Both the position numbers and the translations under genes were made by a program. A stretch of 64,000 bases of DNA from Stictocephala bisonia (lineage: Eukaryota > Arthropoda > Insecta > Hemiptera > Membracidae): the NCBI GenBank assembly GCA_035578905.1, contig JAQJVL010000800.1:216001-280000 (forward strand). The letters are read 5' to 3'. Under the pieces are notes generated by a model. The model was not told where the DNA came from and made no database searches. It saw only the letters and a list, made by a program, of their open reading frames with translations. Of this stretch, positions 21,872 to 34,036 are shown piece after piece (within the stretch, counting starts at the first letter, position 1; each line of letters starts with the position of its first letter).

Positions 21872-22612
21872 TTAACCAACTAAGTTATCGACCAGGGGTA
21901 TGCTGTGAAGTAGCCAGGACCGGTGGGGAACTGAGTGAGGTAAATATTCACCCCCCTATTCCTCGGCCTACCCACTCTCGTAGGTCTCCGATAAGCCACG
22001 CTGTCATTGTGCCTTTGGTCTTTCCATCCAATTGCCATTCTTGCATGGTGCGTACTCGGCACCGGTATGGCCCCATTGTATATCTGTTTCTTATCGGTTG
22101 CTGGCAGGTTGATGGGAATCACTCCTTCAACCATGAGGACGGCCAGCTGGGATACAGTTCTGTAAGTGGGCGTGATCATGAGAGCATCCATCATCTCTAG
22201 ACTAAGGCCATTTCCCTCCTGTAACGCTTCTGTCGTGGTGCGTCCACCATATCTCACAGCTGTATAAAATGATTTACTGTGCGACAGACATAACCAAGAC
22301 AGATAGCACATATCACGACAGGGCCATCAGTCTGCTCAAGAAGCCAGTGGTTCTCTCCACTTTGTCTGCAACGGAAGCTATCTGCTTCCAAGATGTGAGC
22401 TTCTTTTCAATATTTACATCAAAGTACTTAACAGCTACCTTTGTCCCAACTACCTCCTGGTTGACTCGAACCTGTATGACGGTAGCAATCCTTCGTCTGG
22501 TGAGGAGGATAATTTATGTCTTCTCTGTAGCCATACTGAACCCATCCATGATCGTTCATACAGGAGAGCACTGATGAACCTGGTTCAGACGTCTCTAAAT
22601 ATCTGCAAGGGT
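21872..22612 (-). pseudogene. R1-clade-like LINE, ORF2 C-terminal remnant
   Basis: Minus-strand translation, with frame changes, gives MATEKT, IILLTRRR, VAVKYFDV, KLTSWKQIASVADKVERTTG, FLSRLMA, YRTVSQLAVLMVEGVIPI and finally NIYLTQFPTGPGYFTAY. The order ATEKT-(V/I)KYLGV-YRTVS-AVLVIAGVIPI-FYLTQFLTGHGYF is characteristic of R1-clade non-LTR retrotransposons C-terminal to the RT core. At least two in-frame stops and one frameshift are visible. The RT core and endonuclease are absent. The call of R1 rather than a neighbouring clade rests on family knowledge. Confidence 0.75.
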
Positions 22613-23439
22613 TAGCGTCAAAACCAATTAATTTAACTCAGTAAATTAAATATGTAACAGATCTGACAGAAATGCAACTAATAGTTAATGTAAGTTTCCT
22701 ATAGAGAGACCGGTACGGAGTGCTCAAACCGTCTCTCCCTCAATGACAAAAGGGTCAAAAGTCTGAATAGTTGACGAAACTTGACCATGAAACTAAACCT
22801 TAACCCAATAACACCTAACTAAGTAACATAACCCGACACCCAGACAAAGAGGGTAAGTTGGAACACTTAACTGTTAGAGGAGTTAGAGATAGTTTATTGT
22901 TTAAGTGCATTTCGATAACTTTAACAAAATCCATCTACTAACTTGTCAATTTCCCCCTGGAGTACCTAGAAATAAAGTCAGCCATTCTTTTGATGATGAA
23001 AATGTCATTCAATTAGTTTCCGTAATTTAATATAGTCTAAAATTAATAATTAGCTAATTGAAAACAGTACTTGAAAAAAATGATACTTAACATTTACTTA
23101 AGTTATTATAATTTAAAAAAAAATTGAGAATCAAATTTTATGTGTCATATTTTTAATAGTTAATTACCGATTGTTATTCAAAAGAATACTTCTGTCAAAC
23201 ATAAATAATTATATCATTATGCTCACCTTGATGCACACCCAACTTTCATTTAAACCAAATTTACTTACACATATTAGAATTAAAAGTCATATCAAGCCTT
23301 GACATTTTTTTTTACCATCAATTACATTGAACAATAGAAAATTCTTTCTATTTGAGAAAACCCATTGTCTCGTATCACAATACGTTTTCGTTCACACCTA
23401 ACGATACTCTATTTTTGATACAAGCATAACAGGGTTTTC
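22613..23439. other. Sequence without recognised features
   Basis: AT-rich. A stretch with balanced composition near 22690-22870 shows no motif. Confidence 0.45.
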
Positions 23440-24060
23440 CGGCGTTGAAATGAGCTATAGTTTGTTCCCTTGAAACAGTTACGAATCCTGAATCAACCAT
23501 ATGATCTAAGAACCATTAGTATTTTCACTGGTATTTCTAAGCGTTTTGAAAGAATTATCCATACGTAACTCTCAAAAACTTTGAACAAATAATTTGCTAT
23601 CTAAATTTCAGTTTGGTTTCTTTAAATTTCATAGTAACACTACAGCTCCTCTTAAAATTACAGAAGATAGCTTTTTTGTGCACCTATGGACAATAAAAGG
23701 CTTACATTGTTAACACTTTTTGACTGTTCTAAAGCTTTTGATTGTGTTCATCTTCTTAAAACAAAGTTGAAACATATGTATATTGCCTGTCTGATGGTAG
23801 AGTTGACTTTATTGAGTGCTACCTATGGGACAATTAGACAATAAGATCTCAATTAATGCTCCGTTTTCCTTTCAAAATAAACCAAATAGACATATCAAAA
23901 CATACGTGTACTTTCTTCACACTACCAACAATCTCATTTTTACAATAGCGAAATATTGCCGAGTCAGCTAGTACTCTGTATAGAATCCCACGTTTTAAGA
24001 TACTTGTGAAGTCATCATTCTCAAGATGAAACTGGAGTCACAGATATTACTGTTACCGAA
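23440..24060 (+). pseudogene. Heavily decayed LINE reverse-transcriptase fragment
   Basis: In mixed frames one reads LRTISIFTGISKRFERIIHT, FQFGF-like codons, then RLTLLTLFDCSKAFDCVHLL. These correspond to the fingers (RPISILPVISKVFERI) and motif A (DLSKAFDCV) of jockey/CR1-type reverse transcriptases. The D-x-S-K-A-F-D pattern is kept. Downstream FIECYL and INAPFS match the palm region (WI-x-SYL). Many stops and frameshifts are present, and no motif C was recovered. It is a much older copy than the 27.5 kb LINE. Confidence 0.6.
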
Positions 24061-24844
24061 GTTGAGAACTGCAACTACAGTATGGTATTGAAAAAGAGAC
24101 TTCACAACTAGCCTGAAACGCCAAAATTTTCATACAATATTTTGATGTAGTCGAAATCAAAAGACCTAGATGGAGTAAAAATAAGATGTTATTCTTCTTG
24201 GTCTCATTACAAAACGTTCTGTGATATGTGTTAATTTTTATACAGAGATGTAACTAAATTATTCAATACAATTTGGAACTACAAAACCTACGTGTAACTA
24301 GGCTAATTTAAATTTACATCATAGCATAATCGACGGTGACACTCAATATATTGTTGTTGCTAAGTTTAAAAAGTCACTGTAACATGTTTTAGCAGTATAT
24401 AATATTGGTAAAAATTATATTATATAATTAGTAGTGAAAAGTTGCAAAAAGAAATTTAGATATCATTCCTTTTTTTATGTAGCCCTATAATTATTTGATA
24501 AACAAAATCTGTTCATTAAAAGAGTAAGTTAAATAATTTTCAGTAAAAATATTCAGAAGGGCTTGGGTATAAAACAATAAGGATTTTTAAACCATGATAG
24601 ACATATTTTTAAGAATACTTTAATGAAATTCTTCATACCTAAAATGGCAGAGAAATGGAATTTGGACTAAGATACAGTACTGACGCGAGTGTTTAGATAG
24701 TGAAGCCGGGGTGGTCCAGTTAGTGACCCAAGCTCCTTTTCTACCCTAAAGGAGGGATGCATTTTCCTTAAAGACATGACCCCTTAATTATAATGGAAAA
24801 CTAGAGTTTGGGTTAATGAACTTTCCTTAAACGTTCATTCAGGT
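24061..24844. other. Sequence without recognised features
   Basis: AT-rich. A short GC-richer tract near 24700-24780 has no assignable motif. Confidence 0.45.
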
Positions 24845-25035
24845 TAATAATATAGTTAAATATATCAAATTGAGATCATCCTTTTATATATAATACGTGA
24901 AGCAGTTTTTGCCAACAAAACTCCTCCCTTATTTCTTTACCAATTTAAAGAGTTGAAGTATCAAAAAGAAAAATGCATCTGGTCGTAGGTCTGCAATAAG
25001 GTCTTAATTCTTTAATATTGTTACCCTGAAAGGTG
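24845..25035 (+). repeat. Dispersed repeat family E, copy 1
   Basis: It shares TATATATAATACGTGA, a TTTTTGYCAAC tract, TTGAAGTATCAAA-like sequence and AATAAGGTCTTAATT, in the same order, with 59690-59865. Nature unknown. Confidence 0.6.
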
Positions 25036-25198
25036 TGAGAAACTCTCAAAGTACGTTTTTCGGCCATAAGAATAACAAGGGAAGAAATTTAGGTAAATCG
25101 AACCGAACAGCTGTTCAAATGTAAATAATGAATTCCAAAAGTTTTAACAGCTGTTGGAGTGTAAACAATGGTGTTTGTAATAGTGAGGAGGTTATACT

Positions 25199-25233
25199 CA
25201 CGGTATATAGAAGACACGTATCTATATACCGTG
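25199..25233. other. Perfect 13-bp stem hairpin
   Basis: CACGGTATATAGA (25199-25211) is exactly complementary to TCTATATACCGTG (25221-25233) around a 9-nt loop. Function unknown. Confidence 0.6.
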
Positions 25234-26745
25234 GTTATATATTTATAATGATAAACCAGAAAAGGATGTAAGTATGGTTTTATCCACATTCGATCTTAGG
25301 GCTTCGCTATACTGAACTTGAGGGTTCCAATTGTAATCTAAAGTAGCTATTTAATTAACCTTAAGCTGCTAAACAAAAACAAATGAAATGAACACGTTTG
25401 AAATATGCTAAGTAATATCATTGGGTGTTTATACTAATAAATAGGTAACAACACAAGTAATGTGAGTGAAATGTATTATTGTGATTTGACGTTATACAGT
25501 TAAACTACTATTACTTGAAGTGAAAATTCATAGCCTGAGGCCGGAGACCAACGAGCGCAGTGACTGACGGGGTTGGCACGTTAAGTGTGCACGGGTTTTC
25601 CCTAGTATTTTAAGAATGGAATTTGTTAAGTTTTGATCAACAACATCTTATTATTACAAATCTATGATTTTATGAATACAATAAACTCATTTTTAGAGGC
25701 AACACTGAGCTACACGAGAGTTATGGCTTTGCCTCGTTTGTAATGTTAGGAAGGGGGGAGAAGGGGAGGCAGAACACATACAACATTTCAAACAACAGCA
25801 GCCCTGAAGCTTTTACACTGTTTCAACATGGAAGAGGGAAGTATGAAAGCATTATATAAAGCCAGTATTCTTCATTGATATAACTTTCATTTTACTAGGG
25901 TCAAAACACAACGGAACATTTAGTACTAATTTATCAATGCTCTTTGTTTGGTAACTAAAATTTTACTAAGTATACATTAAGTTTGGTTAAACATATTTCT
26001 TATTGTTGCATTAGTATTTTTAACCTTCAAAATAGTTTAATTTTTACTGCTACATATTATATTATTGCATATATTTAATATTCATTTCATCGTATATATG
26101 TTTGGGGGTTCGATTGTTTTTATGTTGTTATTTTCTAATTGTATTGTAGGAATTATGTTTTATTATAACTTATTTAATGTGTTTCCAGCATTGCTCGTTA
26201 TATTGTTCTCAACTACTTACCTACGATTGTTGTTTTCCTTTTTATACAGAATAGTTATATTTTGACAGATAAAGATGCTATTAAATAAAATAAGTAAATA
26301 AAAACTTATTAAATGATTACTAAAATAGATATAACTCCTTAAAACGATGTCATTGCTGAAACTCTCGACTTCCACATTAGATCTATAATATTACCTCACT
26401 ATTTTATTCATACATTTTAAGAATCAAGTTTTCTTCATAAATGTTTGATATTGCAATAATGTCAAACCAGACCAACTGTTACACTTACTGATCTATGCAT
26501 GTATTATAATGAAAGTTATTATAACGTGTCATTAAGGATAGCCAGTAAACTATAAATAGTGTGCCTAAAATCTTCACTAAGACCTAATTAGATAAGTTGC
26601 TACCCATTTAACTATAATGTTTCAGTGGAAGGATAGCAATTAGTCTAATTTTGTGTAAAATATTAATGATCATAAAACTGTATTTTCCATAAAACAACAC
26701 TTGTGTAAAAATACTATAGTGAAAACCTTAACAGTTGAATAAGTA
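25234..26745. other. AT-rich sequence without recognised features
   Basis: Nothing assignable. A GC-richer tract near 25540-25610 shows no motif. A 66-codon hydrophobic frame at 26065-26265 comes from T-rich codons and is not convincing. Confidence 0.45.
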
Positions 26746-26749
26746 ACAA

Positions 26750-27501
26750 ATGACTTACAATGCAGGTTTATGTTTTGTACAATAATTATAGTGTACATTA
26801 CTGTGAATACCTTCCTGTCAGTAACAAATGACTTACAATGCAGGTTTATGTTTTGTACAATAATTATAGTGTACATTACTGTGAATACCTTCCTGTCAGT
26901 AACAAATGACTTACAATGCAGGTTTATGTTTTGTACAATAATTATAGTGTACATTACTGTGAATACCTTCCTGTCAGTAACAAATGACTTACAATGCAGG
27001 TTTATGTTTTGTACAATAATTATAGTGTACATTACTGTGAATACCTTCCTGTCAGTAACAAATGACTTACAATGCAGGTTTATGTTTTGTACAATAATTA
27101 TAGTGTACATTACTGTGAATACCTTCCTGTCAGTAACAAATTACTTACAATGCAGGTTGTACATAACCTTGAATACCTTCCTGTCAGTAACACATGACTT
27201 ACAATGCAGGTTGTACATTACTTTGAATACCTTCCTGTCAGTAACAAATGACTTACAATGCAGGTTGTACATTACTGTGAATACCTTCCTGTCAGTAACA
27301 AATGACTTACAATGCAGGTTGTACATTACTGTGAATACCTTCCTGTCAGTAACAAATGACTTACAATGCAGGTTGTACATTACTTTGAATACCTTCCTGT
27401 CAGTAACAAATGACTTACAATGCAGGTTGTACATTACTGTGAATACCTTCCTGTCAGTAACAAATGACTTACAATGCAGGTTGTACATTACTGTGAATAC
27501 C
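26750..27501. repeat. Minisatellite: five 78-bp units then about seven 54-bp units (left part)
   Basis: The 54-bp unit is TAACAAATGACTTACAATGC, AGGTTGTACATTACTGTGAA, TACCTTCCTGTCAG. The 78-bp form is the same unit with 24 bp added (around TTATGTTTTGTACAATAATT). Both lengths are multiples of three, so both strands stay open for over 140 codons. The array resumes at 29972 after a LINE insertion. Confidence 0.95.
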
Positions 27502-29798
27502 TGCACAAAAAAACATCCATCGACAACGTTATCACAAATATTTTGAATGCTGAGGTATCTGTACTTGACGCGGCCATATCGGATCATTTTGCTCAGGAGG
27601 TTACGGTCACTGGTTGTTCTCTGGATTTCGAAACCTCAAAGCCCCAGAACCGTAGACTCACTCGTCACCATAACATTGTAAATCTTAAAAACTTTCTTGA
27701 GTGTGAATCCTGGACTTTCCTCAATCATTATAATGATGCAAATGCGATGTACAATGCATTCAATGATCGTTTAATTTACTATCTAAACATGGCATGTCCC
27801 TTTAAATGTTTTAAAAAAGCTCAAGGTCGAAAGAAAAGTTCATGGGTCACCAAAGGGATTTTGATCTCAAGAGAGAAAATCAAATTCTATCACTCGATCT
27901 TCATTCGCACACAAAACGAGCGTTTTAAACATTTTTTTAGAAATTATAGAAGAGTGTATAGACAGGTCATAAAGGCCGCGAAGGCGTATGACATTGAAAA
28001 AAACTTTAAAGTTCAGTGAAAATTTTTCAAAAACTGCTTGGACCATAATTAATAACTCATCAACGATTTCAAAATTCTCAAAAAAATCCAAGTCAATAAC
28101 AATATACGACAGTGACATAAAGAGAAAAGATCCTGAGACTGTTGCTAATTTATTCAACAAGTACTTTAGTTTTGAGGCCGACTCTAACTCTAATCTCACG
28201 GGACCTACTAATCATCCACAAGGTTTTCGATCGCCAGTGACGTCTATGGTGTTGACCCCTGTTGATGAGAACGAGGTGGCTCGGGTCATGCAGGGACTTA
28301 GCTCAAAGAAATCATGCGATATTAATGGCGTTTCAGTTTGGTTGCTTAAACAATGCTATAAGCAATTGTTGATGCCACTAACCAAACTTGTTAACCATTT
28401 GAAACGGGGACCTTTCCAGACATCATGAAAACAGCAAAAATCGTTCCAATTTTTAAAAAGGACGATCCTTGCATAATCAGCAATTATCGTCCTATTTCAA
28501 TTCTGCCCGCCATCAGCAAGGTTTTTGAAAAAATTTTTCTTGCACAGTTGGAAAATTTTCTTTCACACTATGACATTCTAGATCCTGAACAATATGGTTT
28601 CAGGAAAAACAAGTCAACTGTCGATGCAGTTACAAATCTTATAGAGCTCGTTGTCGATGGATTGGAGAGAAGAGAACATGTGCTTAGCATATTTCTTGAT
28701 CTCTCCAAAGCCTTTGACTGTGTGCAGCATGAGACACTGTTGCACCAGTTGGAGTCTTTTGGCGTTCGAGGTTTGTCACACAAATGGGTCTCGTCATACC
28801 TTAAAGGCAGGATCCAGTGTGTACAGGTTGAGAATGCCCTGTCAGGCAAAACACTTATTACCCAAGGTGTCCCACAGGGTTCAATCCTTGGTCCAGTTTT
28901 GTTTAATCTATATATAAATGGTCTAAAATCTTCAATTCAGTTCGGAAAAGTTATTCAGTACGCTGATGACACGACTCTTTGTGAGATAGATGAATCATCA
29001 CGTGATTTAGAAGTAAAATCATTTATTGATCTGAATCAATGCATTCAACATTTTAATAAAATGGGCCTGAAAACAAACAATTCTAAGACAAATTTCATAA
29101 AATTTTGTCAGTCTCAACACTTTGAACAGAATCAAATTACAGTAATGGTGGATGATGTACTCTTAGAGGAAACAGAGTCCACAAAGTTCCTTGGAATACA
29201 CCTTGACAAAGGGTTGACTTGGGACGTTCACATTGACAGTGTGTGTGCTAGAGTTAACTCGGGCATTTTTGCTCTGCGCAACCTGGCACAATTCTGCTCC
29301 CTGGAAGTCTTATAACTTGCATATTATGGCTTGATCCATACCCACTTAGCCTATGGTATAAGACTTTGGGGTAGTTGTTCTAAATACAAGCTGGAAAGGG
29401 TATTTAGACTTCAAAAAAGAGCTGTCAGAACTATTTTAAAATTAAACTTCAGAGAGTCGTGTCGAGAAGCATTTAGGGAGCTTAGATTATTGACCCTACC
29501 CTGCCTCTATATATTGGAGGTCGCCCTGTACTGCAAGTCAAAGTGCACTTTGACGCGCGGCAGGGATGTTCACTCTTATGAAACTAGAGGGAGGAATAAT
29601 TACAGAACGCAGAGGCATAGAAGCGCAGCTTTCAAGCGTCTGCCATCACAAGTGGGTGTAAACATAATCAATTTGCTCCCTGAACAAATTAAAAATCAAA
29701 GCCTGAATTTGTTCAAAAGACGTTTGAAATACCTTTTGGTGGAAAGTGCTTTTTATTCAGTTGAAGAATTCTTTCAAAGCCGCTGGGACAATCAGTAA
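27502..29798 (+). pseudogene. LINE ORF2 remnant: endonuclease tail, reverse transcriptase, C-terminus
   Basis: ORF2 of such elements nicks target DNA and reverse-transcribes the element RNA there. The reading runs in three segments. The first, to about 28010, has AAISDHF (endonuclease end) and a linker. The second (28010-28410) is shifted one frame at an A-rich run. The third (about 28410-29798) returns to the first frame. The third holds RPISILPAISKVFEKI, motif A DLSKAFD, motif B GVPQGSILGP, motif C YADD and FLGIHLD. A TAA stop at 29313-29315 splits off the last 160 codons, which end FYSVEEFF. RT catalytic residues are intact, but two frameshifts, one stop and the missing 5' half make it dead. 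Closest relative in the window is the 62.6-64 kb copy. Confidence 0.9.
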
Positions 29799-29971
29799 AC
29801 ACCCTATCATGCAATTCTGGTGTCAAGTGTGTGAATGTATGATGCATGTGCAAGATGTATGTATGAATGTGTCCGATTGTAAGTGAGTGTTTTAGGCTAA
29901 AACAAATTTGACTTTTGCAACACAATTGTTAATTGTATTCATGCAATAAAGAATTTATTTATTTATTTATT
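27502..29971 (+). mobile_element. 5'-truncated jockey/CR1-like LINE inserted in the 54-bp minisatellite
   Basis: The minisatellite is interrupted at ...GAATACCT and resumes with ACCTTCCTGTCAG, so the insert is about 2.47 kb with a short TACCT overlap as candidate target duplication. The 3' end has AATAAA and an ATTT microsatellite tail (29952-29971). Coding starts at the last residues of the endonuclease domain (SDHF), so the 5' half is missing. Confidence 0.9.
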
Positions 29972-30362
29972 TACCTTCCTGTCAGTAACAAATTACTTAC
30001 AATGCAGGTTGTACATTACTGTGAATACCTTCCTGTCAGTAACAAATGACTAACAATGCAGGTTGTACAATTCTGTGAATACCTTCCTGTCAGTAACAAA
30101 TGACTTACAATGCAGGTTGTACAATTCTGTGAATACCTTCCTGTCAGTAACAAATGACTTACAATGCAGGTTGTACATTACTGTGAATACCTTCCTGTCA
30201 GTAACAAATGACTTACAATGCAGGTTGTACATTACTGTGAATACCTTCCTGTCAGTAACAAATGACTTACAATGCAGGTTGTACATTACTGTGAATACCT
30301 TCCTGTCAGTAACAAATGACTTACAATGCAGGTTGTACATTACTGTGAATACCTTCCTGTCA
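29972..30362. repeat. 54-bp minisatellite (right part)
   Basis: About seven more 54-bp units identical in type to 27140-27501. They have local variants TACAATTCTG for TACATTACTG. This shows the LINE landed inside an existing array. Confidence 0.95.
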
Positions 30363-31317
30363 GCAAAACGACCTCAAGAGATTTACAAATTGTTTATAGA
30401 ATATCTTATGAAACTTAATAACGTTGACAATGATGTTCTAAGAGTTATGTATTTAAAGAAGTTAGAACCCACGACACAATTTTAGGATTATTGCAACCAA
30501 ACTGACATAAATTTATTAATGGATTCTCACTACGAAATAAAGTATACATACTTACTAGTTCACACTATAATATAACATTGTACATATATATTACCTCGAA
30601 AAAAAATTAATTTAAGACATTAATATTAGTAGGTGAACAATTAGAATTTTGCTTACGTATTATACAAGTCTTAATTTTATGGAATAATAAATTGAATATA
30701 ACATTTATTATAGTTATAAATCATTAATAAATGAAATGATTGAAGTAACACTTATGTTTGTTGTATATAATTATACCTCATTCATCACCATATTCTCTAT
30801 TACATGTGCATCATAGTTAGGCCTAATTAAATGATACAGGTGTATATGACACATTACTACCTGTGATTAACTCGACCATTATACAGCGATATAGTTAATT
30901 ACTATACTTCAATGAACTAATCAACATTAAAAGCCAGTTTCAATTATAAAATGAATTTTGATCTGTGATTTTTATAATAGAATAATTATAACGGTAAAAG
31001 TTGATCCGATTAATAAAACAAATAAAAACAAGTCGTTTAAAATATATATACTTATTTTGGTTAACCTTTGGTTTTTATAATATTTAAAAATATAAATACA
31101 GTTATAGGCTACTTATCTATTTTCTTGCAGCATTTTGTAATCTATTAACAGATACCTAACTAACAAACGATTCTGTTTTTGATTACAAACTTAGTTAACC
31201 TAAAAGAAATTACATTTTCAAACCTGGAAGATGGTCTAAGGTACAAAAGGCACTCCCTAGAGGCTCACTTCCTTTCTGCGGACAAAAACTAACATCAAGA
31301 CACTTTTTCTTAGTTTG
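30363..31317. other. AT-rich sequence without recognised features
   Basis: Nothing recognised. Confidence 0.5.
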
Positions 31318-31712
31318 TCGGAAACTTCCTTTGTTTCCGTATCCCTAGGTTTATCTTGTTACAAAACTCTTTACACTCACACGAGTAGTAAGCCTCCTTT
31401 GTACAGAGTTTTGTACGGAAACTTCCTTTGTTTCCGTTTTTCTAGGTTCATCTTGTTACAAAACCCTTTACCCTCACACGAGTAGTAAGCCTCCTTTGTA
31501 CAGAGTTTTGTACGGAAACTTCCTTTGTTTCCGTTTTTCTAGGTTCATCTTGTTACAAAACCCTTTACCCTCACACGAGTAGTAAGCCTCCTTTGTACAG
31601 AGTTTTGTACGGAAACTTCCTTTGTTTCCGTATTTCTAGGTTCATCTTGTTACAAAACTCTTTACCCTCACACGAGTAGTAGGCCTCCTTTGTAAAGGGT
31701 TTTGTACGTTGG
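31318..31712. repeat. 97-bp minisatellite, 4 copies, with internal hairpins
   Basis: GAAACTTCC recurs at 31321, 31418, 31515 and 31612. Each unit contains CGGAAAC and GTTTCCG separated by 7 nt (a 7-bp stem). It also has TTACAAAAC paired with GTTTTGTA across the ACACGAGTAGTAAGCC tract. Confidence 0.93.
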
Positions 31713-32670
31713 AACTGTAATATCTTACTGTCCTTTTATCACGGTGCGATCACGCTGAAATAACATTTAATGTAACCTCGACATTTTTTCATGGTACATA
31801 TCTGATGTGCGCGTGTTTGAATATGAATTCTAAATACAGTATACTAAGTGAATTCATTGTGGCACGAATACATTAGTACACTTAGTTTCGATTACACTTA
31901 GTTCAAAAAAGAAAAAGTAACAAAGACAAGAATGCTAGTAATTTTGTTAGTTGTTATAAAAACTGTTCATTTAAATTGAAAGGATACATTTATCAATGGG
32001 TTTATTTTTAAATTAACACTTTCTTAAGATTGAAATTAATAATTGATACTGATTTACTTTTATTTCTGGAAATTGAACACCCTTCATATTACAAAATTTC
32101 CTCACGTTTATCCAAATTTAATACATTTTTAATTTAAGCTGTGAATGTTTGGACTTCTTGCAAAAATATAATGCTGAATTGCAATATATGTGCTGCGTAT
32201 TGCTGTAAAGAACTGATTAGTGTTCATTTTTCTTGTAACTTACAATTTTGTTTCATCTATAACGATATTTATAAAATGGTGTAAACTAGATATCATTTTG
32301 CGCATGGGTTTGCTTTTGATATTTTGAACACATACGCCTAGCTTTGAAAAATGGTTGAAAATAAAAACTTCAAAGTAAGTATTTTTTATGTTTTTCTATA
32401 AAACTAATTAGACATTTGTTAAGCAATTCCAAATGCAATTTTTTTCTAACGGTTCTGTTTATTTTTATATACATTATAAATAACTATAGATCTAACTTCA
32501 TATATTTATTTAATGACCAAAACAGTTAGGAAACTTCAGTATCCGGGACACAAATTACACGTGTCCTAAATAGTACATTAAAATGTTAAATACATATATT
32601 GAAAATGTGAGTGTGAAACGTTTTCAAGGGAAGTAATGTTCAACTGCAAAACGCTGTCGTCAGCTACCGG
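31713..32670. other. AT-rich sequence without recognised features
   Basis: Nothing recognised. Confidence 0.5.
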
Positions 32671-32674
32671 TAAC

Positions 32675-32960
32675 TAGCGCTGCCTGGTAGCCAAGCGGGG
32701 AAGGAGAGTTGACTGCCTCAACTGTTCAAATCACACAATGGTTTATGGACGATTGTCTTCTGATAGTCGACGGAGGTGCAAGTATGGAAGTTCAAAATTC
32801 AACACCAGGTAGAGAGTCGGAGGCTAATTTGTCGGCTACTTGACAACCCTAATGCCGTCTCTTGGAGACTAAACAGACTTCATCACCCCTTAATATAGAC
32901 ACCTTAGACTTCTCTCTGGGGTGATGGCAACCATATATTAGTCACAAGTCGATAACTGAG
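32675..32960 (+). mobile_element. Candidate tRNA-derived SINE
   Basis: TGGTAGCCAAGCGGGG (A-box-like, about 32685) precedes ACTGTTCAAATC (B-box-like, about 32720) at a tRNA-like spacing. About 200 bp of balanced-composition sequence follows, unlike the AT-rich flanks. No tail or target duplication was identified. Confidence 0.45.
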
Positions 32961-32991
32961 AAAAGTATCGCTTACAAACTACATTCAACAA

Positions 32992-33136
32992 CTATGTTAT
33001 TATTCATTATTGTTTACGAAAGTTGAATACATCCATTAATCTTTTCAAATATTTCAACCTTTCTAGAAATATAGTTTTATAAATGTCACGTAGAAAATAA
33101 GTTTTATTTTAGCTTTTAAAATTAAAAGATCAATAT
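32992..33136 (+). repeat. Direct repeat, copy 1 of 2
   Basis: It shares about 90% with 33893-34036, including TTGTTTACGAAAGTTGAATA, CATCCATTAA and TTTTATTTTAGCTTTTAAAA. The two copies flank 756 bp. They could be terminal repeats of a small retroelement or a simple dispersed duplication. Confidence 0.7.
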
Positions 33137-33892
33137 AATGGCTGGGCTAGAGTTACTTTTTGTATAATGTTTTGTATATAAATGGTAGAGCGGACTTTAA
33201 TTTTTCCACACTGTTTACTGGCACTGGACTTATTGTTTTCAAGAGATTGGAAGAAATTTTAATCTTATAAAAGCACGTGGTAACTAATATTTATTAATCA
33301 TTATATAAAACGCATTCCAGTGAACAAACATGTATATGTACCATTAACAGTTATACAGAGATCAAATTTTAAAATTACTCTACCAATAAGAATTTGTCAA
33401 ATTATCTAATTTTATTGATTGAAGAACGGCTCTCATTAATTAACTAATAAGTCATGCGGAAGCGAACTATTACCGGAAAATGTAATGAAAGATACAATTT
33501 TAACTTAGGGATGGATTTGAAGCTTTTGGTTGCTCATAAGTTGGGTTTTGAGTAAAATAATTTTGTCAGTAACCGTGACGTAAGTAAGTTTACAACTAGT
33601 GCTACGCATATGTACTTATTTACATATATTACATACATGTAGACAATAACAACAAATATGCTTAATAAAGAATATGTATTATATATTCTAGTTATAAAAC
33701 AATTTTTTATTTAATGAAGAACTTATATGACTTAACATGATAATAATTAATAAAAAGTGAAATGAGAAAGTTACTATTGTTTAAACAAAAAATATGAGAG
33801 AGGTCTGCAAAAAGAACTGGCGTGTTAAATGCCTTTTGATCTACTCAAAGTTAAGTAATTCTATTAAGCTTCACTTTAACCTTTTCTCAAAC
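33137..33892. other. Sequence between direct repeats, no recognised features
   Basis: AT-rich. No primer-binding site, polypurine tract or coding signal recognised. Confidence 0.4.
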
Positions 33893-34036
33893 ATGTTAAT
33901 TAGCATTATTGTTTACGAAAGTTGAATACATCCATTAACCCTTTCAAATATTTCAACCTTTTTAGAAGTATTGCTTTATACATGTCACGTAGAAAACAGG
34001 TTTTATTTTAGCTTTTAAAATTAAAAGATAAAATGA
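33893..34036 (+). repeat. Direct repeat, copy 2 of 2
   Basis: Partner of 32992-33136, offset about 901 bp, same orientation. Confidence 0.7.

Noticed and set aside
25540..25615. tRNA gene or SINE head
   Set aside because: Composition is suggestive, but no A and B boxes at proper spacing and no cloverleaf could be drawn.
26770..27546. A 258-codon frame as a repeat protein
   Set aside because: Units of 78 and 54 bp are multiples of three. Both strands are open and the frame ends in the inserted LINE.
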